A stretch of 58,174 nucleotides of DNA from Candidatus Gastranaerophilales bacterium (GTDB lineage: Bacteria; Cyanobacteriota; Vampirovibrionia; Gastranaerophilales; JAILCC01), in NCBI GenBank assembly GCA_028696075.1, contig JAQVHS010000013.1, forward strand, positions 1-58,174, written 5' to 3'. Every line of letters starts with the position of its first letter. Position 1 is the stretch's first letter. The notes under the pieces are model-generated. The model saw nothing but the letters and a program-made list of their open reading frames with translations, ran no database searches and was not told where the DNA came from. Positions 18,850-28,687 of this stretch are shown piece by piece. A program made the translations under genes and the position numbers.

Positions 18850-20514
18850 CTAATTCCTATAAAGTGAGTACTTATTACCTTGTTTAACTTGTGTAAGCGA
18901 AAATGCTTCAATATTATTATCTTCATTACTATTTTTTATTATAACAAATACATTGTTTTTATCTGAAAGAATTTTTTGCAGCCGCAGTTTATCAGGTTCT
19001 GTAATAAATACCATTCCCGCAGGAAAATGCAAATACGCGGACGGTCTTATCCCGAAATTATAAGTAACAAGCTCTGCGGCTTTTTGCTCATTTGCCACAG
19101 AAGAATATTCCGCAAGTTCATTTTGCCCTCCTTTATGGATTAAATCAAAAACATAATGCACGGCAATAATCGAAACACCCGCCATAAACAGAACATGCAT
19201 TGCAAAAACCAAATATTTTTTCTTCATTCCTATGAAAGCAAGTAAAAGAAAAGAGGTTAAAAGAAACCAAACAGCAACAATAATTTTCATAGGGGCTACT
19301 AAATCAGCAACATCTTGAGGCAGCAAATAACTTGACGCCAAAGCAAACATACCGCCAATAAACAAAGTAAACGCCAGAAACATACTTGAAAATTTTATAA
19401 GATATTTGTTCTCATCTTTAATCAAATAATCACACCAAAAATTCCCAAGCAATATGGCAACAGCAGGAAACATAGGCAAAATATAAGTGGGCAGCTTTCC
19501 GCTTGAAATACTGAAAAAACCAAAAACACAAACCGCATATACAAGAGCAAATATATTCAGTTTTTTTGAATTATCAAGTTCAACAAACCAGTCTTGTATT
19601 TTGCCAAAAACCTCCCCGCCTAAAAGTACAGCATTTTTTGTCTGTTTGATAATTAAAGCCAAAAAATTAAACACATAAGGGAAAATCCCGATTAACAAAA
19701 CCGGTATAAAATACCACACGGGTTCTTTTTCCTTAAGTCCGCCCGAATCTATAAACCTTCCGAAATGATGTCTTATAATATGCTCTTCGATGAATATCAT
19801 GCCATGTTTTTGATACATAGCCACGTACCACGGCATACTAACCAGCAGCATAATTATAAAGGAAGGGATAATGTTCACAGGGTTAAAAAAGTTTTTTAAC
19901 CTCTTTGTAAAAACTGCAAATACAAACAGAATTCCAAAAGGAAGAACAAATCCCACCAAACCTTTGGCTAAAATCGCAAGCCCCATAAGTGCATAAGAAA
20001 CATACCAGTAGAACTTCTCATTTTTTTCTTCGCAAAAGTTTGTCAAAGCGCCGCTATAAACACTAAGCGTCAAAATTGCGGCAAAAACCATATCAATTAT
20101 AGAAATCCTTGCAAGTACTGTAAACTCAAGCATAGTGAGTAAAATCAAAGCGCTTACAAGTCCTGATATATTAGATTTAACACGTTTAACAAAATAATAG
20201 GTAGCGAAAACACTCACCGCCGCCAGCAATGCCACAGGCAAACGTGCCGCAAAGCTGCTCATCACGCCAAAAATCTTATACGATATTGCCACCAGCCAAA
20301 AATACAAAGGCGGCTTGTCAAAAAACGGTTCAAAGTTAAACTGCATTGTAACCCAATCATGGCTCAGCAAAATTTCTCTCGCCATAATTGCATATCTTGT
20401 TTCATCAACATCGATAAAAGGATATGAACCCAAACCGTAAAATAATACGAAAAAACAAGCCAAAAGTAATATAAGAACAGCTGATAATACTGAATGTTTT
20501 TTTATAAATTCCAT
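18850..20514 (-). CDS. ArnT-like membrane glycosyltransferase (PMT superfamily)
   Basis: A polytopic GT-C enzyme that moves a sugar from a polyprenyl-phosphate carrier to lipid A, glycan or protein on the outer face of the inner membrane. The first membrane helix is followed by the catalytic acidic loop F-I-D-V-D-E-T-R-Y-A-I-M-A-R-E, then F-F-D-K-P-P-L-Y-F-W-L, both typical of the ArnT/PMT group. About eleven further hydrophobic segments follow and a periplasmic C-terminal domain (about 440-554). Length 554 is normal. It leads a leftward operon with the eda-like gene and prfA. The acceptor cannot be told from the sequence. Confidence 0.85.
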   Translation of the reverse strand: MEFIKKHSVLSAVLILLLACFFVLFYGLGSYPFIDVDETRYAIMAREILLSHDWVTMQFNFEPFFDKPPLYFWLVAISYKIFGVMSSFAARLPVALLAAVSVFATYYFVKRVKSNISGLVSALILLTMLEFTVLARISIIDMVFAAILTLSVYSGALTNFCEEKNEKFYWYVSYALMGLAILAKGLVGFVLPFGILFVFAVFTKRLKNFFNPVNIIPSFIIMLLVSMPWYVAMYQKHGMIFIEEHIIRHHFGRFIDSGGLKEKEPVWYFIPVLLIGIFPYVFNFLALIIKQTKNAVLLGGEVFGKIQDWFVELDNSKKLNIFALVYAVCVFGFFSISSGKLPTYILPMFPAVAILLGNFWCDYLIKDENKYLIKFSSMFLAFTLFIGGMFALASSYLLPQDVADLVAPMKIIVAVWFLLTSFLLLAFIGMKKKYLVFAMHVLFMAGVSIIAVHYVFDLIHKGGQNELAEYSSVANEQKAAELVTYNFGIRPSAYLHFPAGMVFITEPDKLRLQKILSDKNNVFVIIKNSNEDNNIEAFSLTQVKQGNKYSLYRN

Positions 20515-20619
20515 AACTAACCCTCTGTAGCGTTAAAACAATTATAACAAACTCAAAAATAAATTGATATTAAATAATAATCATCCATGGTAAACTAAAA
20601 TTACGGGTAATATATATTT

Positions 20620-21732
20620 ATGAAATTTGCATTTATAACAAGAAAACTTGAAGATAACAATTTTTACGGCGGCGGCGAAAAAATGAACTACAGGCTCATT
20701 ACAGAGCTGATAAAAAAAGGGCATACCGTTCACATTTTTTGCAATGAAGTCAATTTAAAATATGATAATCAAATCGACAAAGAAGGGATTTTCATAGTTC
20801 CTGAGCCGTTTGTACTTACACAAGAGCGCAGAAATACCGAATTAAAAGAATATGATATAGTTTTCTCTGAAAATTTAGGAGTAGCAAACTGCGATGCCGT
20901 ATATGTACACGGACACAGTACACTATACAGGCTTAAAGAGGTAAGGCACCCTCTTGAAAACTTTGTGAATAAACTATTCCAGCCAAAAAGATTTTCTACC
21001 CTTACAACGGATTCTATCGGCGCAATGTCCATAATTGAAACAACAAATCTTGTATTTGTGCCGTCAGAGTTGTTGAAATATGACTTTAAAAAGTATTTAG
21101 AAACGCCGGCTGAAAAAATACACGTCCTGTATCCCGGGATTGATATACCTGCCGAATACAAAGAATTTAAAAGAGCGGATGAGAAAAATATTGTATTCGG
21201 GATGAGTGCGGTAGGATTTGATATAAAAGGCGGGTACATATTTTTAGCGGCGCTGCACCATTTAAAGAAAAAGTTTAAAAACTTCAAAGCCCGCATTATA
21301 TACCCCGGAGCAGAAAAGAACTCTCTCACAAAAGCCTTCACCTTTTTGCTTGGAATACACAGCAATGTAGAATTTTTGCCTTTCCAGGAGGATATGTCAG
21401 AATTTTATAATTCTATAGATGCAATTGTGATGTCTTCAAGACAAGAAGCCTTCGGGCTTGTAGCGCCTGAGGCGATGAGCTACGGCAAAATAGTAATCAC
21501 CACAGAAAGATGCGGCGCCTGTGAAATAGTGCAAGACGGGGTTTCAGGCTTTGTAGCTCCTTACGGTAAAACCCCCGCTAAAAACCTCGCCGTTAAAATG
21601 CTTGAAATGGTAAAAAGTGAAAACAGATTTGATGAAATAGCAACAAAAGGCTATGAAAAAGTTCAAACGCTAAGCTGGCAAAATTTCACGGAAGAGTTCT
21701 TAAAAGCCGCAGAATCCAAAATATCAATCTAA
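20620..21732 (+). CDS. Glycosyltransferase family 4 (GT-B)
   Basis: A retaining GT-B enzyme that uses an NDP-sugar, probably in surface glycan or lipopolysaccharide synthesis. The N-terminal domain starts with the Gly-rich acceptor loop Y-G-G-G-E-K-M-N. The C-terminal domain has I-Y-P-G-A-E-K-N and the E-x7-E motif E-A-F-G-L-V-A-P-E, followed by S-Y-G-K-I-V-I-T-T. Length 370 is usual. It is divergent from the arnT-like gene, with about 100 nt of shared promoter DNA; a -10-like TAATAT ends only 6 nt before the ATG and no Shine-Dalgarno is visible, so it may be another nearly leaderless gene. Confidence 0.88.
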   Translation: MKFAFITRKLEDNNFYGGGEKMNYRLITELIKKGHTVHIFCNEVNLKYDNQIDKEGIFIVPEPFVLTQERRNTELKEYDIVFSENLGVANCDAVYVHGHSTLYRLKEVRHPLENFVNKLFQPKRFSTLTTDSIGAMSIIETTNLVFVPSELLKYDFKKYLETPAEKIHVLYPGIDIPAEYKEFKRADEKNIVFGMSAVGFDIKGGYIFLAALHHLKKKFKNFKARIIYPGAEKNSLTKAFTFLLGIHSNVEFLPFQEDMSEFYNSIDAIVMSSRQEAFGLVAPEAMSYGKIVITTERCGACEIVQDGVSGFVAPYGKTPAKNLAVKMLEMVKSENRFDEIATKGYEKVQTLSWQNFTEEFLKAAESKISI

Positions 21733-21794
21733 TATATGAACACTAAACCGCAAAAAAAGTGTATCATCTAAGTAAGGATTGGTGTGCAATCGCT

Positions 21795-22334
21795 ATGTTT
21801 GAGCAAAAACAACAAAAAGAAAATGTATTTAATAACGCTTTTGTTTTCAAAGGCGAATCCCCTTTTGTTGCCAAACCGCCGCAGGAAAAAATCAAAAAGA
21901 AACCGCATAAATCCATAGATGATTTGGATACCAGCCTGATTTTATCCACGGTAAACAAGAATGTTACCAATAAATCAGTACTCCTGAAAATCAAAATAAA
22001 TACTCTTGAAAAAGAGTTAAAAGTCATTGACGAAAAAATCGAATACGGGAAATTATTAAAACTGCCAAAAGAAGACAAAAAACTGGAACATTTAAAAGAC
22101 TTAAAAAAACAAATGGAAACACAGCTTACAACGATAAAAAAAGAAGCAAGAGAGTTGAATATTCTGTACAGTTACTATGGATTTTTGGCGGAAAAATTCA
22201 AATTCGTAGTTGTAGATAAAATTTTTAAATTCTGCAAAAACAAATGTATAGAAGGCTTCAAATTTTTGGCACAAAAAACAGATAACTTTAAAATAATAAA
22301 AAAGCTGCCTGAAATTTTACTGAAAAAATTATAA
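21795..22334 (+). CDS. Coiled-coil protein of unknown function
   Basis: The start is low-complexity (F-E-Q-K-Q-Q-K-E-N-V-F-N-N-A-F-V-F-K-G), and a Lys/Glu/Leu-rich coiled coil covers about residues 60-140. The tail has K-I-F-K-F-C-K-N-K-C-I-E-G-F-K-F-L and hydrophobic-basic repeats. No signal peptide or membrane helix is seen. The words V-F-K-G in the leader recall the F-K-G words of other proteins here. I start at the ATG 21795; a GTG at 21759 is also in frame and neither has a good ribosome-binding site. It follows the GT4 gene on the same strand and its end overlaps that of convergent hisD by six bases. Confidence 0.6.
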   Translation: MFEQKQQKENVFNNAFVFKGESPFVAKPPQEKIKKKPHKSIDDLDTSLILSTVNKNVTNKSVLLKIKINTLEKELKVIDEKIEYGKLLKLPKEDKKLEHLKDLKKQMETQLTTIKKEARELNILYSYYGFLAEKFKFVVVDKIFKFCKNKCIEGFKFLAQKTDNFKIIKKLPEILLKKL

Positions 22335-23579
22335 ATCCAATCTTATATCACATGCCATTTTATGTGCGGATAAACCTTCAATATGCGCTAAATGAGAGGC
22401 AACTTTTGTTATATCCCGCGATGAACTTGAACCGGTAAACTTCTGCCAGGTTTGAATTTTAAGGAAATCAAACACGCTTAAACCGGCGCTGTACCTTGCA
22501 ACTCCGTTAGTAGGCAAAATATGGTTAGTACCCGAGCAATAATCCCCAAGCGCCTCAAGGGAATAATTGCCTATAAACAGAGAGCCGTAATTAGTCAATT
22601 TGTCTATATAATCACCTTCATTTTTTACTATAAGCTCAAGGTGTTCGGGGGCTTTTCTGTTAGCAATTTCTACAGCCATAGACAAATCATCAACCATAAT
22701 TATGTAAGAATTTTCCAGTGCAGCCTGCGCAATTTTACCTGTTTTTAACTTAGGCAAAAATTCGTTAATCTTATCACTTACCCTGTAAGCCAAAAGCTCT
22801 GAATTTGTGATTAAAATAGCGCTGGCATCAGCATCATGTTCACACTGTGCAAGCATATCGGCTGCAATAAAATCAGGTTTTGCACTATCATCGGCTATAA
22901 TTAAAACCTCTGAAGGACCTGCCAAAAAATCTATGCCGCAATCACCGTAAACAAGCTTTTTCGCCATAGTAACAAATTTATTGCCCGGACCTGTTATCTT
23001 ATCTACTTTAGGTATAGTTTCGGTACCATAAGCCATAGCAGCTATAGCCTGAACTCCGCCAACCCTGAAAATCCTGTCCGCTCCTGCCAAAGAAGCTGCA
23101 ACAACAGTAACATCCTGTATCTTAGGAGAACATACAACAACCTCCTGTACACCTGCAACTTTTGCAGGAACTACAGACATAATCGCAGAAGACGGCAAAG
23201 GATAATTCCCGCCCGGAACATAGGCGCCTGTTATTCGCAGCGGAATGATTTTTTGTCCTAATGTTCCGCCGTTAGAGAATAATTCCACTTCTTTTATGGA
23301 AGCTCTTTGTGTATGAGCAAAGCGTTTTACGTTCTCTATAGCTATTTTTATCGCACAAATAGTATTGTCATGAACTTTTTTAAAAGCAGCATCAATTTCA
23401 GCCTGCGTAAGTTCGATGTTTTTAATATCACCATCGCCAAATTGCCTTGAATAATCTATTAATGCTTCATCTTTGCGTTTTTTTACATCTTCAATAATTG
23501 CATGTACGGAGGGCAATTTATTAAAAAGTTTAAACTCAAAAAATTCAGCAGGTAATTCACTATAACTGACTATCTGCAT
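22329..23579 (-). CDS. hisD: Histidinol dehydrogenase
   Basis: Catalyses the last two oxidations of histidine synthesis, L-histidinol to L-histidine, with NAD and zinc. Family signatures present are I-T-G-P-G-N-K-F-V-T-M-A-K, D-F-L-A-G-P-S-E-V-L-I-I-A-D, the zinc-ligand stretch Q-C-E-H-D-A-D-A and the catalytic-region E-H-L-E-L. Length 416 is close to the usual 430. It begins 5 nt after the hisA-hisI-hisE fusion gene, so the two form a four-activity histidine operon together with the decarboxylase gene upstream. Confidence 0.96.
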   Translation of the reverse strand: MQIVSYSELPAEFFEFKLFNKLPSVHAIIEDVKKRKDEALIDYSRQFGDGDIKNIELTQAEIDAAFKKVHDNTICAIKIAIENVKRFAHTQRASIKEVELFSNGGTLGQKIIPLRITGAYVPGGNYPLPSSAIMSVVPAKVAGVQEVVVCSPKIQDVTVVAASLAGADRIFRVGGVQAIAAMAYGTETIPKVDKITGPGNKFVTMAKKLVYGDCGIDFLAGPSEVLIIADDSAKPDFIAADMLAQCEHDADASAILITNSELLAYRVSDKINEFLPKLKTGKIAQAALENSYIIMVDDLSMAVEIANRKAPEHLELIVKNEGDYIDKLTNYGSLFIGNYSLEALGDYCSGTNHILPTNGVARYSAGLSVFDFLKIQTWQKFTGSSSSRDITKVASHLAHIEGLSAHKMACDIRLDL

Positions 23580-23584
23580 AAAAA

Positions 23585-24808
23585 CTATTTTCTCCTTGAT
23601 GCCAAATTAGCTAACACATCGTTAATATCAACGTTATTTTTTACCATAAAGGCAAGTAAGAAATAAGTTAAATCTGCCATTTCCCAAGGCAAACCGTCCC
23701 CTTCTTTAAAGCTTACAACTTCAAAAGCTTCTTCCATAATCTTACGTTTCAAATAAAATTCATCGTTAAATAATTTTGTTGTAAAAGAACCTTCCGGCAA
23801 GTCTTTTAGTCTATCTTCAAGCACGGCGACAAGGTCATGTATGACAAATTCTCTTTCTCCGAAACAGGAATACGCACCCGTATGGCAGGCAACCCCCTTT
23901 TGTTCTACGGTGAAAAGCAAGGCGTCTTTGTCGCAGTCATATTTCACATTAACGAGTCTTTGGGTATTTCCCGAAGTTTCACCTTTTGTCCAAAGCTCTT
24001 CTCTTGAACGTGAATAGTAAGTTGCCAACCCGTCTTCAAAAGACTTTTTCAATGACTCTGCATTGGAATATGCAAGCATAAGTACTTGCTTAGAGTATAA
24101 ATCTTGAACTATTGTCGGCATAAGCGGAGTTTTCTCAAAATCTAGCAAATTTGCAAAAGCTTCTTTTAAATCCAAGGAACCGTTATAAATACACATTCCA
24201 AGTTGAGAGTTGGCGCCTATTTCATCAAGCAGTTTTATCTCATCGATAGCACAAATCCCGCCTGCAGCAGTCAAATCATGTTCTGTTAATTCCCTTATTT
24301 TTCGTATGGCATCAACATCCGTACCGGACATCATGCCTTCTTTTTCAACTATGGTGTACAAATATCCCGAACAAAAGTTATTGAAACGATTGACGTATTC
24401 TTCGGGTTTAAACTCGGTAGTTTTCATCCAACCTTCTGTAACAACTTTGCCGTTTTTTGTATCAATTGCAACTATAAGCCTTTCTTTTGGCAGCTGGCTG
24501 AGCAGATTTTCGCATGCTGCTGTGCCTATAATAATTCTTTTAGCGCCGGAAGCAATTAAATCCAAAGCTTTTTCATGGGTTCTTATCCCTCCGCCAACTC
24601 TTGCAGGGTATTTTTTTATCAACTGTTTAATAAGGTCAAGGTTATCGCCCTTGCCCATGGCAGCATCCAAGTCGATTATTGCTATTTCACCGAAACGTGA
24701 AAAATATTCGGCAAGTTCAAAGACATTATCTTTTTCTATAACCTTGTCTGCACCTTGTCTTAACTGAACGGCCTTACCATCCATAATATCAATACTGGGA
24801 ATAATCAT
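23585..24808 (-). CDS. Trifunctional histidine enzyme: HisA isomerase fused to HisI cyclohydrolase and HisE pyrophosphohydrolase
   Basis: Residues 1 to about 230 are a HisA TIM barrel: the first catalytic Asp is in I-P-S-I-D-I-M-D-G-K-A-V, the second in V-A-I-D-T-K-N-G, and phosphate binding in V-G-G-G-I-R-T. Residues about 240-325 are HisI: L-M-L-A-Y-S-N-A-E-S, W-T-K-G-E-T-S-G-N, then D-C-D-K-D-A-L and the zinc Cys residues of G-V-A-C-H-T-G-A-Y-S-C-F. Residues about 326-407 are HisE: R-K-I-M-E-E-A-F-E-V with the metal-binding acidic residues and E-M-A-D-L-T-Y-F-L-L. There is no frameshift between domains. The chain covers steps 2, 3 and 4 of the pathway. HisIE fusions are common; HisA in front of HisIE is not one I recall as common. 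Confidence 0.93.
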   Translation of the reverse strand: MIIPSIDIMDGKAVQLRQGADKVIEKDNVFELAEYFSRFGEIAIIDLDAAMGKGDNLDLIKQLIKKYPARVGGGIRTHEKALDLIASGAKRIIIGTAACENLLSQLPKERLIVAIDTKNGKVVTEGWMKTTEFKPEEYVNRFNNFCSGYLYTIVEKEGMMSGTDVDAIRKIRELTEHDLTAAGGICAIDEIKLLDEIGANSQLGMCIYNGSLDLKEAFANLLDFEKTPLMPTIVQDLYSKQVLMLAYSNAESLKKSFEDGLATYYSRSREELWTKGETSGNTQRLVNVKYDCDKDALLFTVEQKGVACHTGAYSCFGEREFVIHDLVAVLEDRLKDLPEGSFTTKLFNDEFYLKRKIMEEAFEVVSFKEGDGLPWEMADLTYFLLAFMVKNNVDINDVLANLASRRK

Positions 24809-24843
24809 AATAAATTACCTCAAAAGCATGTAACTGACTATAA

Positions 24844-26286
24844 TTATTTTAACACCTTTATAGATTTATAGTTCGCCAAGTAAGGTAAATGTTTATTACT
24901 AATTAATTCGCCGGGAGCTAATACAAAAATACCCGGCGGGCATTCCGCTATCAAATCAGCGGAAATTCTTCCTACACAGTCTGGTGTATCAACCATTTCA
25001 AACTCTTTATAGAATGCTTCTCTCGGAGTCATCACAATTTCAGGCTCAAGAAGAGGCATGAATTTATAATCCTCCAAATATGAAATATCCGAATGCTCTT
25101 TTGCAGCTATTTCTTTTACAGCTTTTACAAAATAAAGTGCATCTTCAAAACTCCCGCCTATATTGGAAAGCGCTAAAATTCCGTTATCGGTGGAAGCTTC
25201 AATTTCTATGTTGTATTCAATTTTGAGAATATTTTCCAACCGTCTTCCGCATAAATCTTCCAGCATTAAATAAACCCTTGCCGGTTCTAAAAGAAATCCG
25301 TCTTCTTTTGTCAAAACACGAACTTTAGGAACATTTTTCAGTTCATTTTTTATATAATTTGCATTTTTAACGGCATTTTCAATTGCGTCTTTGCCTTCCA
25401 AGCTTGAAAGATAGGCTCTTGCCGCATCCAAACTGGCTAAAAGCAAAACGGAAGGGCTTGTTGTATGGAGCAGCCTTAAGTTATTTTCAATAACCTTAGG
25501 GTTTATTCTTGAATTATGGGATAGGGTTAAAACAGAACTTTGCGAAAAGCTTCCGGCAGTTTTGTGCATAGAATGCACAACCGCATCAGCGCCGAGATGA
25601 AGCGCGCCTTGCGGCATATTATCACTAAAATTCCACAAAGCCCCATGTGCCTCATCAACTACAAAAGTTACATTGTACTTCCTGCAAACTTGGGCAATAG
25701 CTTCAACATCGCTGACAATACCTTCATAAGTCGGACTTGTTACCCAAACCATTGAAACGTCATTATTTTCACGTAAAGTTTTTTCTACATCAGACGGATT
25801 TACACCGCCCCAGACGCTCCAGTTTTCATGCTTTTGAGGGGTTAACCATAAAGGCTGAGCGCCGGTCATCACCAGCCCTGTAATAACAGAACGGTGGCAG
25901 TTTCTGCCGATTATAACCTTGGAGTCAGGCTTTGTACATGTAAGAGCCAACGCAAAATTACCCACAGACGAGCCGTTCAAAAGAAAATACGAGTGTGCGC
26001 CGCCCAATGCTTCCGCGCATAATTCCTGGGATTTTTGCACAGAACCTGTAGCAGGGTGCAATGTTCCTATGTTATTAAATTCATCAGTCGTATCTAAGAA
26101 GCATGCTCCCTTGTCTACTATTTCTTTGAATCTTTTATATAAACCGGCACCTTTTGTATGACCCGGGATATGAAACTGCACCATAGGATGATTTTGGATA
26201 TATTCCAACGCATCAACCAACGGTGTTTCTATTTTTTCTGTTATTATTCCCTCTACGCTAAGGGACTTTACAATATCTTCTTCCAA
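24844..26286 (-). CDS. Orn/Lys/Arg decarboxylase, group I short form (SpeA-like)
   Basis: A PLP enzyme that decarboxylates a basic amino acid, probably arginine to agmatine or lysine to cadaverine. The N-terminal signature is F-H-I-P-G-H-T-K-G; the PLP lysine is in H-S-M-H-K-T-A-G-S-F-S-Q-S-S; the cofactor-contact Asp is in V-V-D-E-A-H-G-A; and the C-terminal domain has L-I-A-E-C-P-P-G-I-F-V-L-A-P-G-E. At 480 residues it matches the short Bacillus/cyanobacterial type and lacks the wing domain of the enterobacterial inducible enzymes. It lies 35 nt upstream of hisAIE on the same strand. Substrate preference cannot be read from the sequence. Confidence 0.9.
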   Translation of the reverse strand: MEEDIVKSLSVEGIITEKIETPLVDALEYIQNHPMVQFHIPGHTKGAGLYKRFKEIVDKGACFLDTTDEFNNIGTLHPATGSVQKSQELCAEALGGAHSYFLLNGSSVGNFALALTCTKPDSKVIIGRNCHRSVITGLVMTGAQPLWLTPQKHENWSVWGGVNPSDVEKTLRENNDVSMVWVTSPTYEGIVSDVEAIAQVCRKYNVTFVVDEAHGALWNFSDNMPQGALHLGADAVVHSMHKTAGSFSQSSVLTLSHNSRINPKVIENNLRLLHTTSPSVLLLASLDAARAYLSSLEGKDAIENAVKNANYIKNELKNVPKVRVLTKEDGFLLEPARVYLMLEDLCGRRLENILKIEYNIEIEASTDNGILALSNIGGSFEDALYFVKAVKEIAAKEHSDISYLEDYKFMPLLEPEIVMTPREAFYKEFEMVDTPDCVGRISADLIAECPPGIFVLAPGELISNKHLPYLANYKSIKVLK

Positions 26287-26383
26287 ACATGGAGCCTCCT
26301 AAAAATAATTTAATAATTATATAAAAGCATAAATTGCAATAAATTGCTATTATTTTTTTTGCATTGTAAATTATTATTTCACA

Positions 26384-26418
26384 TAAAAAAACGCCCGTTT
26401 TTTAAAATCGGACGTTTC
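26384..26418 (-). terminator. Terminator of pnp
   Basis: On the minus strand the stem AAACGTCCG/CGGGCGTTT (one G-T pair) is followed by a T run, 20 nt past the pnp stop codon. Confidence 0.85.
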
Positions 26419-26437
26419 TTTTATTTTTATTTAAAAA

Positions 26438-28573
26438 CTAGCCTAAAGCTGCTTTTTCTTCATCGGTTACACCTTTGATAGTCATTTTTGTACGACCTCT
26501 GTCGTCGACTTCGGTAACTTTAACAATTACTCTATCGCCAAGTTTAATATAATCTTCAACTTGATTTACTCTTTCTTGTGCAATTTGAGAAATGTGAACC
26601 ATACCGTCTTTACCCGGGGCAATTTCAACAATCGCACCGATAGGAAGTATCCTTGTTACCACACCTTTTGAAACCAATCCGGGAACTAATTTCAATGCCA
26701 AAGCATCAACCATTGATTTTGCTATATTAGCTCCTTCCTGGTCCACACTTGTAATTGTAACTGTGCCGTCATCAACTATATCAATAGTAGCACCTGAGCT
26801 GTCAATAATATTCCTGATGGTCTTACCGCCGGGTCCTATTACACCGCCTATGCAGTCAACAGGGATTTTGAACGTCATAATTTTTGGCGCCCAATCAGAC
26901 ATTTCTTCTCTTGGAGCCGATATAACTTCTTTCATTTTACTCAAAATATGCAGTCTGCCGTCTTTTGCCTGATAAAGGGCATTGGTTAAGGTTTCTCTTG
27001 AAATACCTTTTATCTTCATATCCATTTGAAGAGCGGTAATTCCTGTTTCGTTGCCTGTAACTTTGAAGTCCATATCGCCTAAGAAGTCTTCAATGCCTTG
27101 AATATCTGTCAACACAGTAATTTTTGATGATTCCTGAATAAGACCCATAGCCACTCCGCCAATCATAGTCTTAACGGGAATACCAGCGTCCATAAGCGCT
27201 AAGGAACTTCCGCAAGTACTTGCCATACTTGTTGAACCGTTAGATTCAATAACATCAGACGTAACTCTTATTGCATAACCGCATTCTTCTTCTGAAGGAA
27301 GAGAAGGGATAATGGCTCTTTCAGCCAGCGCGCCGTGCCCGATTTCTCTTCTGCCGGCACCTCTAAGAGGCTTAGCTTCACCTACGGAATAGCCCGGGAA
27401 AGCGTAGCTGTGCATATATCTCTTTTTAGTTTGAGGGTCAATGCCGTCAAGCTCTTGTGCCATACTCGGACCTGCCACCGTACATACGGAAAGTACCTGG
27501 GTTTGACCTCTTGTGAAAACCGCACTTCCGTGCGCTCTTGGAAGAACACCAACTTCAACCCAGATAGGACGAACTTCCTGCGGATTTCTGCCGTCAGCTC
27601 TTGTACCTTCATCGGTAATCATTTTGCGCATTATTTTCTTTTCTAAAGATTTAAATTCTTCCGAAACAAAATCCAACGGACTTGAAGCGATGAAAACTTT
27701 AATTGAATGTTCTTCAGGCAGCTCTTCCAATTTAGCAGCCACAAGTTCTTTTGCTTCTTTAAGCTTATTGCGTCTGTAATCATTATCAAAGTTATGATAT
27801 GCATCAGAAACTATATCATAAGCCAAGTTTGAAATAAATTCAGCCAGCTCTGTTGTATCATAAGGGTTTACAAACTCAACGGGAGCTTTGCCGCATTCCT
27901 GCATAAATTGCTTTTGCATTGCAACCTGTTTTTTAATTTCTGCCTGAGCTAAATCAACAGCAGCCATAATATCATCTTCCGATACAAAATCGAGCCCTGC
28001 TTCAACCATAATAACAGAATCTTCCGTTCCTGCTATCACGATATTCATATCGCTTTTATCAACCTGGTTGTAAGTAGGGTTAACAACCATATTACCGTCA
28101 ATTCTTCCTATTCTTGCTGCGCCGATAGGTCCTTCAAAAGGGGCTCCGCTCAACGATAAAGCGAAAGAAGCCGCTAATATTGCCAATACATCAGGTTGTT
28201 CGGATTGGTCTGAACTAAACACCTGTGCTGTTATCTGAACATCGTTCCTAAAGCCTTTAGGGAATAAAGGTCTGATAGGTCTGTCTATTAATCTGCTTGC
28301 TAAAATAGCTTTATCACCGGGTCTGCCCTCTTTTCTTAAAAATCCGCCGGGAATTTTGCCTACCGCAGACATTTTTTCTTCATAATCAACTGTTAACGGG
28401 AAGAAATCTATACCCGGTCTTGGGTTTTCGCTAACTGTAGCTGTTACCAATAACAAAGTATCTCCGACCCTTATAGTCACTGCTCCGCTGGCTTGCTTAG
28501 CCAACTTTCCTGTTTCAACGACAACTTCTTTGCCGCCGATTTCAAATCTGCAAGATTTTACATTTTCATTCAT
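26438..28573 (-). CDS. pnp: Polyribonucleotide nucleotidyltransferase (PNPase)
   Basis: A phosphorolytic 3'-5' exoribonuclease of RNA decay. Two RNase PH-like domains are visible: the first begins near residue 10, and the second has R-A-H-G-S-A-V-F-T-R-G-Q-T-Q near residue 350 and the active-site G-D-M-D-F-K-V-T-G near 480. A KH domain (I-G-G-V-I-G-P-G-G-K-T-I-R) follows near 560-615 and an S1 domain (V-V-T-R-I-L-P-I-G-A-I-V-E, H-I-S-Q-I-A) near 620-700. Length 711 is normal. It is a single-gene unit with its own terminator and does not follow rpsO, unlike in many bacteria. Confidence 0.98.
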   Translation of the reverse strand: MNENVKSCRFEIGGKEVVVETGKLAKQASGAVTIRVGDTLLLVTATVSENPRPGIDFFPLTVDYEEKMSAVGKIPGGFLRKEGRPGDKAILASRLIDRPIRPLFPKGFRNDVQITAQVFSSDQSEQPDVLAILAASFALSLSGAPFEGPIGAARIGRIDGNMVVNPTYNQVDKSDMNIVIAGTEDSVIMVEAGLDFVSEDDIMAAVDLAQAEIKKQVAMQKQFMQECGKAPVEFVNPYDTTELAEFISNLAYDIVSDAYHNFDNDYRRNKLKEAKELVAAKLEELPEEHSIKVFIASSPLDFVSEEFKSLEKKIMRKMITDEGTRADGRNPQEVRPIWVEVGVLPRAHGSAVFTRGQTQVLSVCTVAGPSMAQELDGIDPQTKKRYMHSYAFPGYSVGEAKPLRGAGRREIGHGALAERAIIPSLPSEEECGYAIRVTSDVIESNGSTSMASTCGSSLALMDAGIPVKTMIGGVAMGLIQESSKITVLTDIQGIEDFLGDMDFKVTGNETGITALQMDMKIKGISRETLTNALYQAKDGRLHILSKMKEVISAPREEMSDWAPKIMTFKIPVDCIGGVIGPGGKTIRNIIDSSGATIDIVDDGTVTITSVDQEGANIAKSMVDALALKLVPGLVSKGVVTRILPIGAIVEIAPGKDGMVHISQIAQERVNQVEDYIKLGDRVIVKVTEVDDRGRTKMTIKGVTDEEKAALG

Positions 28574-28687
28574 AATTTTTTCCTCTACATTGTCAACTTA
28601 TAGTATACAACAAAAAGTTTACAAATCGTCAAAAAGTTTTTATTTTGGTACAATTAAACTCAAGAGCAAGAAAAGTAAGAGAGAGCC

